From contig NC_030681.2 of assembly GCF_000004195.4 (NCBI RefSeq), positions 21,344,482 through 21,408,481 on the forward strand: a DNA stretch of 64,000 nt. The letters are read 5' to 3'. The notes under the pieces are model-generated. The model worked only from the letters and a program-made list of their open reading frames with translations. It did not search any database and had not been told where the DNA came from. Of the stretch, positions 1 to 16,501 are shown one piece after another (within the stretch, counting starts at the first letter, position 1; every line of letters begins with the position of its first letter). Origin of the DNA: Xenopus tropicalis (taxonomy: Eukaryota > Chordata > Amphibia > Anura > Pipidae). The position numbers were made by a program, and so were the translations under genes.

Positions 1-2713
1 GTTAATTATGGGTAATGGAAAAAGATGAAGACAGAAGGTTGGGATGTGGGGCAGTGGTGTAACTTTATGGGCCCAAGCACCCTGCAATGAGATTTATCAC
101 GGGCCACCCACCACACCCCTATGTGGGCCCCCATGTTGAGCAAGTAGACCCGGGCCCCCTGCGGCCATGGGTCTGCTTCCTCTATAGTTACACCACTGCT
201 CTGGGGCAATGATTAGGAGTGGGTTAATCACAGTTGGGGGATAGGAGAGTGATCAAAGATTTGTTTGGGGGTAATTTGTTAGGAAGAGGGTTAATTATGG
301 GTAATGGAAAAAGATGAAGACAGAAGGTTGGGATGTGGGGCAGTGGTGTAACTTTATGGGCCCAAGCACCCCGCAATGAGATTTTATGTGCATCACGGGC
401 CACCCGCCACACCCCTATGTGGGCCCCCATGTGGAGCAAGTAGATACGGGCCCCCGCGGCCATGGGTCTGCTTCCTCTATAGTTACACCACTGCTCTGGG
501 GCAATGATTAGAAGTGGGTTAATCAGAGGTAGGGGGTAAGAGAGTGATCAAAGATTTTTTTGGGGGTAATTTGTTAGGAATAGGGTTAATTATGGGTAAA
601 AGAAAAACATGAAGACAGAACATTGGGATGTGGGGCAGTGGTGTAACTTTATGGGCCCAAGCACCCCGCAATGAGATTATATGTGCATCAGAGGCCCCCC
701 GCCACACCACTTTGTGGGCCCCCATGTGGAGCAAGGAGATCCAGGCCACCCGCGGCCATGGGTCTGCTTCCTCTATAGTTACACCACTGCTCTGGGGCAA
801 TGATTAGAAGTGGGTTAATCAGAGGTAGGGGGTAAGAGAGTGATCAAAGATTTTTTTGGGGGTAATTTGTTAGGAAGAGGGTTAATTATGGGTAATGGAG
901 AAAGAGTTAGACAGAAGGTTGGGATGTGGGGCAGTGGTGTAACTTTATGGGCCCAAGCACCCCGCAATGAGATTTTATGTGCATCAGGGGCCACCCGCCA
1001 CACCCCTATGTGGGCCCCCATGTGGAGCAAGTAGATCCGGGCCCCCCGCGGCCATGGGTCTGCTTCCTCTATAGTTACACCACTGCTGTGGGGCAATGAT
1101 TAGAAGTGGGTTAATCAGAGGTAGGGGGTAACAGGGTGATCAAAGATTTGTTTGGGGGTCATTTGTTAGGAAGAGGGTTAATTATGGGTAATGGAAAAAG
1201 ATGAAGACAGAAGGTTGGGATGTGGGGCAGTGGTGTAACTTTATGGGCCCAAGCACCCTGCAATGAGATTTATCACGGGCCACCCACCACACCCCTATGT
1301 GGGCCCCCATGTTGAGCAAGTAGACCCGGGCCCCCTGCGGCCATGGGTCTGCTTCCTCTATAGTTACACCACTGCTCTGGGGCAATGATTAGGAGTGGGT
1401 TAATCACAGTTGGGGGATAGGAGAGTGATCAAAGATTTGTTTGGGGGTAATTTGTTAGGAAGAGGGTTAATTATGGGTAATGGAAAAAGATGAAGACAGA
1501 AGGTTGGGATGTGGGGCAGTGGTGTAACTTTATGGGCCCAAGCACCCCGCAATGAGATTTTATGTGCATCACGGGCCACCCGCCACACCCCTATGTGGGC
1601 CCCCATGTGGAGCAAGTAGATCCGGGCCCCCCGCGGCCATGGGTCTGCTTCCTCTATAGTTACACCACTGCTCTGGGGCAATGATTAGAAGTGGGTTAAT
1701 CAGAGGTAGGGGGTAAGAGAGTGATCAAAGATTTTTTTGGGGGTAATTTGTTAGGAATAGGGTTAATTATGGGTAAAAGAAAAACATGAAGACAGAACAT
1801 TGGGATGTGGGGCAGTGGTGTAACTTTATGGGCCCAAGCACCCCGCAATGAGATTTTATGTGCATCACGGGCCACCCGCCACACCCCTATGTGGGCCCCC
1901 ATGTGGAGCAAGTAGATCCGGGCCCCCCGCGGCCATGGGTCTGCTTCCTCTATAGTTACACCACTGCTCTGGGGCAATGATTAGGAGTGGGTTAATCACA
2001 GTTGGGGGATAGGAGAGTGATCAAAGATTTTTTTGGGGATAATTTGTTAGGAACAGGGTTAATTATGGGTAATGGAGAAAGAGTTAGACAGAAGGTTGGG
2101 ATGTGGGGCAGTGGTGTAACTTTATGGGCCCATGCACCCCGCAATGAGATTTTATGTGCATCAGGGGCCTCCCGCCACACCCCTATGTGGGCCCCCATGT
2201 GGAGCAAGTAGATCCGGGCCCCCCGCGGCCATGGGTCTGCTTCCTCTATAGTTACACCACTGCTCTGGGGCAATGATTAGGAGTGGGTTAATCAGAGGTA
2301 GGGGGTAAGAGGGTGATCAAAGATTTGTTTGTGGGTCATTTGTTAGGAAGAGGGTTAATTATGGGTAACGGAAAAAGATGAAGACAGAAGGTTGGGATGT
2401 GGGGCAGTGGTGTAACTTTATGGGCCCAAGCACCCCGCAATGAGATTTTTCACGGGCCACCCGCCACACCCCTATGTGGGCCCCCATGTGGAGCAAGTAG
2501 ACCCGGGCCCCCCGCGGCCATGGGTCTGCTTCCTCTATAGTTACACCACTGCTGTGGGGCAATGATTAGGAGTGGGTTAATCACATGTGGGGGATAGGAG
2601 GGTGGTCAAAGATTTTTTTGGGGATAATTTGTTAGGAACAGGGTTAATTATGGGTAATGGAGAAAGAGTTAGACAGAAGGTTGGGATGTGGGGCAGTGGT
2701 GTAACTTTATGGG
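1..2713. repeat. Satellite array, left block (~296-bp monomers)
   Basis: About nine tandem copies of a monomer close to 296 bp fill this block. Corresponding points, for example the conserved block just before each 'ctggggcaatgatta', fall near 209, 505, 800, 1096, 1385, 1681, 1977, 2273 and 2562. The steps are therefore 296, 295, 296, 289, 296, 296, 296 and 289. The 289 monomers lack part of the 'ttatgtgcatca' segment. Each monomer carries inverted ends (cagtggtgtaac and gttacaccactg) around a G/C-rich core, then a linker of about 140 bp. Minus-strand reading frames of about 93 codons recur in each monomer, but 296 is not a multiple of 3 and nothing suggests they are genes. The array runs off the left edge of the window. 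Confidence 0.95.
2699..2713. repeat. Target-site duplication, left copy
   Basis: The 15-base word gtgtaactttatggg sits here and again at 5453-5467, exactly bracketing the Penelope-like insertion. The word belongs to the satellite monomer, just inside its left terminal repeat. This is the expected footprint of target-primed insertion. Confidence 0.9.
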
Positions 2714-2776
2714 AATGTCCGTAATGCAATGGCACTCAGGGCTACAAACAGGATAAACCTTTACTTCAAAATTTTT

Positions 2777-2823
2777 ATTGCGGTAGTGCAACGTTTCGGG
2801 GTAAAACAACCCCTTTATCAAGC
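2777..2823 (-). ncRNA. Hammerhead-like motif, left Penelope arm
   Basis: On the minus strand this reads TTGATAAA, then GGGG and CCCC stem halves, then GAAAC. The order (TGAnnA, hairpin, GAAA) matches the core layout of hammerhead ribozymes reported in Penelope-like elements. The G of the usual CUGANGA box is replaced and stem III is imperfect, so activity is doubtful. It is the mirror of the motif at 5243-5290. Confidence 0.4.
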
Positions 2824-3279
2824 ATACAAATCGGTATAGTGAACAGCATTTTAAAGCCCAACCCATTAGTGAAATTACCATAATTCATTGATTATATGCT
2901 AATTACAGCAAAAGTGAAATATATTAAAGGTAATATATCCATGTATAAAACACACGTAACAATTTTAAATTGTCATTACAATACATTATGTATACTTAGA
3001 AAACTGTGATCCAATGTGCATCATTAAGATACTGTGTCAAAAAGTCCACAAGAAAGTGATAGGGGAATCCTAAAAAGTGAAACATAAAATAGTACTTCTC
3101 ACATTAAATAGTTACAAACAAGGACAATAGTAAAAATTTTACAAATTGTATCATAAAAAATCCCTTACCCTAACATTCAGTCGAAAGAGAAAATCTGTCC
3201 CTGTTGTATAATCAAAGAGTTACTTATCTGCAATAAAAACAAGCATAATATACCTTGTCAAAATATCTTAAAAGCATAT

Positions 3280-4035
3280 CTATAAAAAACATGACATATT
3301 AAATTCCTCATTTAACCCTTTAGGATGACGTGTTTGGAGGAGCCATATCCAATAGCATTCTCTTTGTAATAATAATCTTTTTTTGTCTTGTCCCTGTTTC
3401 CCAGTTATCCTTTCCAAAATCTGCCACCTAACCTGTGCCACCTGATGTCCACAATTAAAGAAATGTTTGGCTAAAAGTGTCTCTCTTTTTTTCTCACCTT
3501 CCTTGCTCCTCCCATCTTTTTTAGTTTCCTGGAGGGGTTGAGGTCGATAATTACGTATAGTGGATTTATGCTCATTGAGCCTTACTTTCATAGATCTTGT
3601 AGTCTGTCCAACATATCCTAACCCGCAAGGGCATTTAATACAATAAATGACATCCTTACTGTCACACGTGAAAAAAACGCCAACTTCATGTCTAGTACCC
3701 TGCTGCGGATGTGTGACGGAAGAGCCTTGGATAATGCCATTACAGTGGCTGCAATTCCTGCATGCGTAGGTTCCCTTTTTAGTAGTAGTTGTAAGAGAAT
3801 GTTTAGGGGTCAATCTCTGTTTGATAGACTCTCCAATATTCTTGCCTCTCCTGTAGGAGAAGACTGGCGGTGATTTAAACAGGTGCCCATATTTAGGGTC
3901 AGTAGCCAATATATTCCAATGTTTTAAAATAATATTTCTACGGGCCTTAGTATGAATATCATATGAAGTAACAAAGGGAATGCGTTTAACCTGCTCTTTT
4001 GTTTTAACCTTCACTTTTAAAGTGTCTTCCCTTGA
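3280..4035 (-). pseudogene. Penelope GIY-YIG endonuclease fragment, left copy
   Basis: This is an open frame of about 250 codons with no true start; it simply opens at the palindrome centre, so it is a 5'-truncated fragment. Near the front is the linker RIPFVTSYD, typical of the region after the reverse transcriptase. A cysteine cluster follows (ACRNCSHC). The GIY-YIG core appears as VIYCIKCPCGLGYVG, then TTRSMKVRLNEH with the catalytic-type Arg and the His. The frame ends naturally with NMSCFL and stop. The domain would nick target DNA during retrotransposition. There is no reverse transcriptase in the window, so the copy cannot be autonomous. The protein is identical to the right copy from RIPFV to the stop. 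Confidence 0.8.
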
Positions 4036-4037
4036 AA

Positions 4038-4052
4038 TAGACTCAACCTACT
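4038..4052. other. Palindrome centre (15-bp spacer)
   Basis: The left arm ends in ...cttgaaa and the right arm begins tttcaagg..., leaving tagactcaacctact as the only unpaired spacer between arms of about 1.3 kb. Such a structure can extrude as a cruciform, and its transcript would fold into a long hairpin. Confidence 0.85.
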
Positions 4053-4080
4053 TTTCAAGGGAAGACACTTTAAAAGTGAA

Positions 4081-4785
4081 CGCATTCCCTTTGTTACTTC
4101 ATATGATATTCATACTAAGGCCCGTAGAAATATTATTTTAAAACATTGGAATATATTGGCTACTGACCCTAAATATGGGCACCTGTTTAAATCACCGCCA
4201 GTCTTCTCCTACAGGAGAGGCAAGAATATTGGAGAGTCTATCAAACAGAGATTGACCCCTAAACATTCTCTTACAACTACTACTAAAAAGGGAACCTACG
4301 CATGCAGGAATTGCAGCCACTGTAATGGCATTATCCAAGGCTCTTCCGTCACACATCCGCAGCAGGGTACTAGACATGAAGTTGGCGTTTTTTTCACGTG
4401 TGACAGTAAGGATGTCATTTATTGTATTAAATGCCCTTGCGGGTTAGGATATGTTGGACAGACTACAAGATCTATGAAAGTAAGGCTCAATGAGCATAAA
4501 TCCACTATACGTAATTATCGACCTCAACCCCTCCAGGAAACTAAAAAAGATGGGAGGAGCAAGGAAGGTGAGAAAAAAAGAGAGACACTTTTAGCCAAAC
4601 ATTTCTTTAATTGTGGACATCAGGTGGCACAGGTTAGGTGGCAGATTTTGGAAAGGATAACTGGGAAACAGGGACAAGACAAAAAAAGATTATTATTACA
4701 AAGAGAATGCTATTGGATATGGCTCCTCCAAACACGTCATCCTAAAGGGTTAAATGAGGAATTTAATATGTCATGTTTTTTATAG
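4081..4785 (+). pseudogene. Penelope GIY-YIG endonuclease fragment, right copy
   Basis: This is the plus-strand mirror of the left copy, with the same residues from RIPFVTSYD through the cysteine cluster and VIYCIKCPCGLGYVG core to the stop. A 25-bp block present in the left copy just upstream of RIPFV is missing here, which changes the frame upstream of that point. There is no true ATG in the domain; the fragment is 5'-truncated and lacks the reverse transcriptase. Its intact frame suggests a recent insertion rather than coding constraint. Confidence 0.8.
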
Positions 4786-5242
4786 ATATGCTTTTAAGAT
4801 ATTTTGACAAGGTATATTATGCTTGTTTTTATTGCAGATAAGTAACTCTTTGATTATACAACAGGGACAGATTTTCTCTTTCGACTGAATGTTAGGGTAA
4901 GGGATTTTTTATGATACAATTTGTGACATTTTTACTATTGTCCTTGTTTGTAACTATTTAATGTGAGAAGTACTATTTTATGTTTCACTTTTTAGGATTC
5001 CCCTATCACTTTCTTGTGGACTTTTTGACACAGTATCTTAATGATGCACATTGGATCACAGTTTTCTAAGTATACATAATGTATTGTAATGACAATTTAA
5101 AATTGTTACGTGTGTTTTATACATTGATAAATTACCTTTAATATATTTAACTTTTGCTGTAATTAGCATATAATCAATGAATTATGGTAATTTCACTAAT
5201 GGGTTGGGCTTTAAAATGCTGTTCACTATACCGATTTGTATG

Positions 5243-5290
5243 CTTGATAAAGGGGTTGTTTTACCCCGAAACGTTGCACTACCGCAATAA
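5243..5290 (+). ncRNA. Hammerhead-like motif, right Penelope arm
   Basis: The motif reads TTGATAAA-GGGG-loop-CCCC-GAAAC and is followed by a small hairpin GTTGC/GCAAT. The order of conserved boxes resembles type I hammerhead ribozymes known in Penelope-like elements, but core positions deviate. It lies in the 3' region, about 460 bp after the endonuclease stop. Confidence 0.4.
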
Positions 5291-5351
5291 AAATTTTGAA
5301 GTAAAGGTTTATCCTGTTTGTAGCCCTGAGTGCCATTGCATTACGGACATT

Positions 5352-5452
5352 GTTGTATTTTTGGAGGGTGCCGATCCCTCTGGCAGTGAGCACCGGGCAC
5401 TCGTTTTTTCTGGAGAATTAAGGGTGTGCGAGGAAGGTCTTTTTTGTTGGCT
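5352..5452 (+). other. Unpaired 101-bp end of the Penelope insertion
   Basis: This stretch lies inside the target-site duplications but has no partner in the left arm and no match to the satellite. It contains hairpin-like pieces such as gagggtgccgatccctc and gagcaccgggcactc. It is probably a further part of the element that the left arm lost or never copied. Confidence 0.6.
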
Positions 5453-6510
5453 GTGTAACTTTATGGGCCCATGCACCCCGCAATTAGATTTTATGTGCAT
5501 CACGGGCCACCCGCCACACCCCTATGTGGGCCCCCATGTGGAGCAAGTAGACCCGGGCCCCCCGCGGCCATGGGTCTGCTTCCTCTATAGTTACACCACT
5601 GCTGTGGGGCAATGATTAGGAGTGGGTTAATCACAGGTGGGGGATAGGAGAGTGATCAAAGATTTGTTTGGGCGTAATTTGTTAAGAAGAGGGTTAATTA
5701 TGGCTAACGGAAAAAGATGAAGACAGAAGGTTGGGATGTGGGGCAGTGGTGTAACTTTATGGGCCCAAGCACCCCGCAATGAGATTTTATGTGCATTACG
5801 GGCCCCCTGCCACACCCCTATGTGGGCCCCCATGTGGAGCAAGTAGATCCGGGCCCCCCGCGGCCATGGGTCTGCTTCCTCTATAGTTACACCACTGCTC
5901 TGGGGCAATGATTAGAAGTGGGTTAATCAGAGGTAGGGGGTAAGAGGGTGATCAAAGATTTGTTTGGGGGTTATTTGTTAGGAAGAGGGTTAATTATGGA
6001 TAAAAGAAAAACATGAAGACAGAAAGTTGGGATATGGGGCAGTGGTGTAACTTTATGGGCCCAAGCACCCCGCAATGAAATTTTATGTGCATCACGGGCC
6101 ACCCGCCACACCCCTATGTGGGCCCCCATGTGGCGCAAGTAGACCCGGGCCCCCCGCGGCCATGGGTCTGCTTCCTCTATAGTTACACCACTGCTGTGGG
6201 GCAATGATTAGGAGTGGGTTAATCACAGGTGGGGGATAGGAGAGTGATCAAAGATTTTTTTGGGGATAATTTGTTAGGAAGAGGGTTAATTATGGGTAAT
6301 GGAAAAAGATGAAGACAGAACGTTGGGATGTGGGGCAGTGGTGTAACTTTATGGGCCCAAGCACCCCGCAATGAGATTTTATGTGCATCACAGGCCCCCC
6401 GCCACACCCCTATGTGGGCCCCCATGTGGAGCAAGTAGACCCGGGCCCCCCGCGGCCATGGGTCTGCTTCCTCTATAGTTACACCACTACTGTGGGGCAA
6501 TGATTAGAAG
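5453..6510. repeat. Satellite array, right block
   Basis: The 296-bp satellite resumes after the insertion, beginning with the second copy of the 15-bp duplication. Equivalent points fall near 5612, 5908, 6204 and 6500. Removing 2714-5467 puts the next monomer exactly 296 bp after the last one on the left, so the insertion disturbed nothing else. The 289-bp monomer expected by the four-unit period is not seen here. Confidence 0.93.
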
Positions 6511-6760
6511 TGGGTGTTATCATCGAAGGGTAGTGGTTAGGAAGAGGGCAAACCCGCAATGAGATTTTGATTGCAGGTCCCCTGTACCCCCCCGTCAGCC
6601 CCCTGTAGGAAGTAGATCTGGGCCCCCCGCGGCCGCAAGATCTGCTTCCTCCATGATTAAACCACTGGTGTGAGGAACTGGCTAGGAAAGGGGTTAATCA
6701 CAGGTTAGGGAACTGGTGGGAGAGAGACGTTTAGGGGTGGGGGTAAGGCTGCTTTCTTTT
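6511..6760. repeat. Diverged satellite edge
   Basis: A strongly decayed monomer is recognisable by cccgcaatgagattt, gggccccccgcggcc, tctgcttcctc and aaaccactggtgtgagg. Divergence at the array edge contrasts with the homogeneous interior, as expected when exchange homogenises only the interior. Confidence 0.8.
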
Positions 6761-6981
6761 ACCTTTCTTACCTTTCCTTCCTTTAGAAGTTGCAGTCAGA
6801 GATCCCGTGTGGTGCTGGCATCAACGGTAGAACCAGATGACATTAACAGAAGATGGTTTAGGGTTGGTATAGCAGGTGGATTGGTTGTCTAGGGGTGTAG
6901 CTTGTTATAGATGTTATTGGCCTCAGGTTGTTACAGGCAGTAACTAACGATGTTATCCCACATTATAATCGAGGTGATGCC

Positions 6982-13349
<6,368 letters not shown>

Positions 13350-13560
13350 GATGTTCTCTCCTCCTACACTATTTTTTATAGATTTTACTCGCACTCTATC
13401 GCAATTTCTATGATTTTCTCTCTCACCGGTGACAAATGCTGCCTCTCCTACTCGCTATCCAAACGGCAGTTGGTCTGATCCCAGCAAGTTACAGTTGGGC
13501 ATGTGGGGCATCACTGGTGTCGCCATGGAGACACATGCATGAACTAATGAGCTGAAGACG
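13350..13560 (-). promoter_or_regulatory. Likely 5' UTR/promoter region of the kinase gene
   Basis: This region is immediately upstream of the kinase ATG. It holds an RFX X-box-like inverted motif GTCGCCATGGAGAC at 13519-13532. A TATA-like ctataaaaaat lies only about 25 bp before the ATG, too close to position a start site upstream of it. The transcription start cannot be fixed from sequence alone. Confidence 0.35.
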
Positions 13561-13789
13561 TTATTATGACACTACAACCCTTTCTCTAATGCAGAAGTAA
13601 AGAAAACTTTCTAAGAGCAAAAATCTCAAGTGGCTCAACATTAAAGAATATAAAAAGAGCAATAATAATATGAGCCAGCAGATCTGTAATTGATCCAAAA
13701 ATGTCTATTAACATTTATTATGTTGGGTTGAAAAACCAACCTACTATTCTTCACCTTCAGCCGATTCTTTCGCTTTTTCTTCTTCTTAG

Positions 13790-14525
13790 CGCCCCCCATT
13801 TTCTAAACGCTACTCCTCCTACAGTTTTAGGGGTACAACACCCAAACTCCCCACACTTCTTCGCCCCATAGCGGAGCAGGTTGCTTGTGCTTTTCTAAGC
13901 TATCCCACCCCCCGTCTTTTTGTGGCACCGCTCCGAACCCCCCAATTTTCCCATTGACTTTGACAGGGAAGATTTTCAAACTGCTGCTACTCTTACAGCT
14001 TTGAAGCTACACCCCCCAAACTTGAATTATATAATAATGGGGTCACCAAGAATGAAACAGCGACATTTGTTGGATGACCCCAAAGTGGGAGGGACCAACA
14101 GCCGCCAATCAAACTTCACCCATTGACTTTTATGTGGAAATTGAAACTGCTGCCAATCTTACAGCTTTGAGGCTGCACATCCCAAACTTGAATCACTTAG
14201 TCATGGGCTCAGCCTGAATGAAAATATGATGATTGTTAGTTGCCTAAAAGTGGGCGGAGCTGTGAACAGCCAATCAGATTTTACCTATTGACTTGGCGGA
14301 AATCCAACCTGCTGCCTTTCTAACAGTAATAACGCCGGGGTCCCCAAACTTTGCAGAGTTAGTCACTGGGAAATTACAGTTCCAGGTTAGAAAAAGGGGG
14401 CGGAGCCACCATCCGCCAATCAGATGTCACTCATTGAATTTTAGTGGGGAAATTTAAATTGCTGCCATTTAAATACTATTAAAACCAGGGTCCCCAAACT
14501 TTGCACAGTGGTGGGGGCAATACCA
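13790..14525. repeat. Diverged ~146-168 bp tandem repeat with CCAAT and GC boxes
   Basis: Four recognisable units begin near 13952, 14120, 14286 and 14432, each with cattgactt-type starts, ctgctgcc..cttacagc, then ccccaaactt and, at the end, gggcggagc plus gccaatca. A weaker unit precedes them from about 13790. Copies are well diverged, so this is an old array. CCAAT and GGGCGG recur at each junction. Confidence 0.75.
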
Positions 14526-14533
14526 TAATACAT

Positions 14534-14593
14534 ATTAATATATTACTTACACTCTACCTGCATTAATATATTACTTACACTCTACCTGCATTC
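14534..14593. repeat. 28-bp direct duplication
   Basis: The segment starting attaatatattacttac and ending ctctacctgc occurs twice back to back with no obvious change, indicating a recent slippage or duplication event. Confidence 0.9.
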
Positions 14594-14599
14594 AGCTTT

Positions 14600-16500
14600 G
14601 CTCCTATTTTGGCCTACTATGTAAAGAGTAAAAGAAAAACTTTACACCCATTTTTTTTTCTCTGCCCCTCTATTAGTACATGAGCCCTCATAGATAAGAT
14701 GCATAATGCAGCATTTTCTCCCGGCAATCCCGTGTAACAGCCATGCTCTGAGTTGTATCTGCTGCAATTGGGCCCAATTCGTCAAAACACACGAAAATGT
14801 GCCTGTGTCTTCCCGCAAATCATGTGCAAGTTCATTTCTGAATAACACATTTACCTCCTCTTCCTCAGTGATGCAATCAGATTATGGGCCAAATCATAGC
14901 ATAGTAACCATTTAATTACCAAAAGTAGTAATTAGAAGACCCATTGTCTTCTGCAAAAAAAACGGATGTTCATTTCTATGAATTCTCTTAATTTTCAAAA
15001 GTTTTACTTGAAACTGGATGAAATAGAAAACAATGATGGGATTAATTTGCCCTTGAAAATGTGTGAAATGGAAAACATTGAGGGGATTAACGTCTCCCTG
15101 AAAACGTGTCAAGAACAGGTTAACTAAATACAAGTGTTTAAAACTTGCTGTAAGTCACTATCGAAGACCAAAATATTAAGTGCAGCATCTCTAGGCCAAT
15201 TCTTTGTTAAGCCTTTCCCTTTAATGTAATTTACTTTATATAAATGGAGTGCACATTGGTGCTGGAGGGTTATGCTTAAGACACAAAGCCGGCCTGGAGC
15301 TGCCACAAGGCGTCAGCAATATATTTATTCTGAGCTGTAACAAGATTTCACTGTATCACTTGCAGCCCCCATTGATGAACAATTAATCTGGGGATGACAG
15401 TACCTTATCCCTCACAAATGTTATAGGCTACATCTGAACACAACATTACTAGGCCTATGGCTTAGCTAGTAGCCTTTAGTAGTGCCAGTGCCAGTTATTG
15501 ATGAATTGTGTGCGACTGGGTGTATAGCAGTTACACAAGAAATTTAGTCATTTACTGGTCTGTAGAGCTCGGAAGGAACCCTTTCATTGCTGCATGGCAG
15601 GAGCACCTTGCAGCAAGGATAAACGCATCTTCATAATGAGTGTGCTGTAAACTTTGTGTATAGAAACATCAGATGGTATTTGTGCCAGTCTTTAAAAGGA
15701 ATAGAAAAATAAAATCTCACATGTTCCTCTGGGACAACCTGCCAGAGATGGAAATATCTTACGGTTACAGAAACCATTACATCATCTTTATGTAGCCTCC
15801 TCGGTGGGAAAACCTTGCTCATTTCAGACACTGGTAGTGGTTGGATGCGGCAGTAATATTTCTTCCCCATGTTTGGGACTGTTAGGATAATACAGGACTT
15901 CATAAACACAGTATATGTTCTGCAGTGGTGCCTCAGTTCAAGAATAGACTACAAGAAGGAGTCCAGGTATCGGCTTCTAGGGATTCTGGGAGTTGTGCCT
16001 AAAATGAACGCATATTTTTTTGCTTATATATTTTACAAAAAGCACCCAGAACATTTAAAGATTCCCTTTACTTATTACTTCATTGTGGTCAAGCTGTGGT
16101 GCATAAATGTATAATATGGTTAACTCTGACCTCAATAATAATTACAGGATGGTGTTGAACCATAAAGCAAAATATCTTCTGCCCAGAGTTTATAAAGCAC
16201 CCCATATTTTTGTTTGCAGTGTCAGTTAATAAATAGATCATTTAGGATAATGCCATGTAGGCCTTTTTGCAGAAGGTTAGACTGACCTACCAAAGTGCCC
16301 TTTCCCGGTGGGCCCCAGTCTAGGATAATTCCCATCAGCACATTCTTATTTCAACCATGGGGCTATATAAAAATCGATTTAAACTTTTGTTAGATAAGAA
16401 CAGGCCAGGGAGTCAGGTACTATGGTGGGTTATGAGACCCAATCCAACACTATTTTTACATTTCAGCTCTCTCCAATGAAAGACCTATGGGGACTAAACC
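14600..16500. other. Gene-free stretch, no recognisable element
   Basis: Only short unsupported reading frames occur. I see no splice-framed exons, RNA gene or clear repeat family here, apart from generic A/T-rich sequence. Confidence 0.5.
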
Positions 16501-16501
16501 C

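Larger units (their letters stand above)
2714..5452. mobile_element. Penelope-like element, inverted dimer in satellite
   Basis: The insert consists of two inverted arms, 2714-4037 (minus orientation) and 4053-5351 (plus orientation), around a 15-bp spacer, followed by 101 bp of extra sequence (5352-5452). The arms look nearly identical by eye: one 25-bp length difference and a handful of substitutions, such as those near 2940/5125 and 3140/4925. Each arm encodes the same C-terminal protein with a GIY-YIG endonuclease domain, as in Penelope-like retroelements, then about 500 bp of 3' sequence. The reverse transcriptase part is absent. The insert is flanked by a 15-bp target-site duplication. 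Inverted, 5'-truncated partial copies are a known habit of Penelope-like elements. The family name (for example Neptune) is not established here. Confidence 0.85.

Noticed and set aside
6..2562. Recurring 67-93 codon minus-strand frames in the satellite
   Set aside because: They repeat with the monomer, which is not a multiple of three, have no splice or regulatory context, and reflect low divergence between copies rather than coding.
3688..3873. 61-codon frame antisense to the Penelope endonuclease (also 4192-4377)
   Set aside because: It is only the shadow of the endonuclease frame, mirrored in the other arm.
13377..13394. Upstream GTG/non-AUG start extending the kinase by 15 residues
   Set aside because: The ATG at 13349 has a good context, and there is no reason to prefer a non-AUG start.
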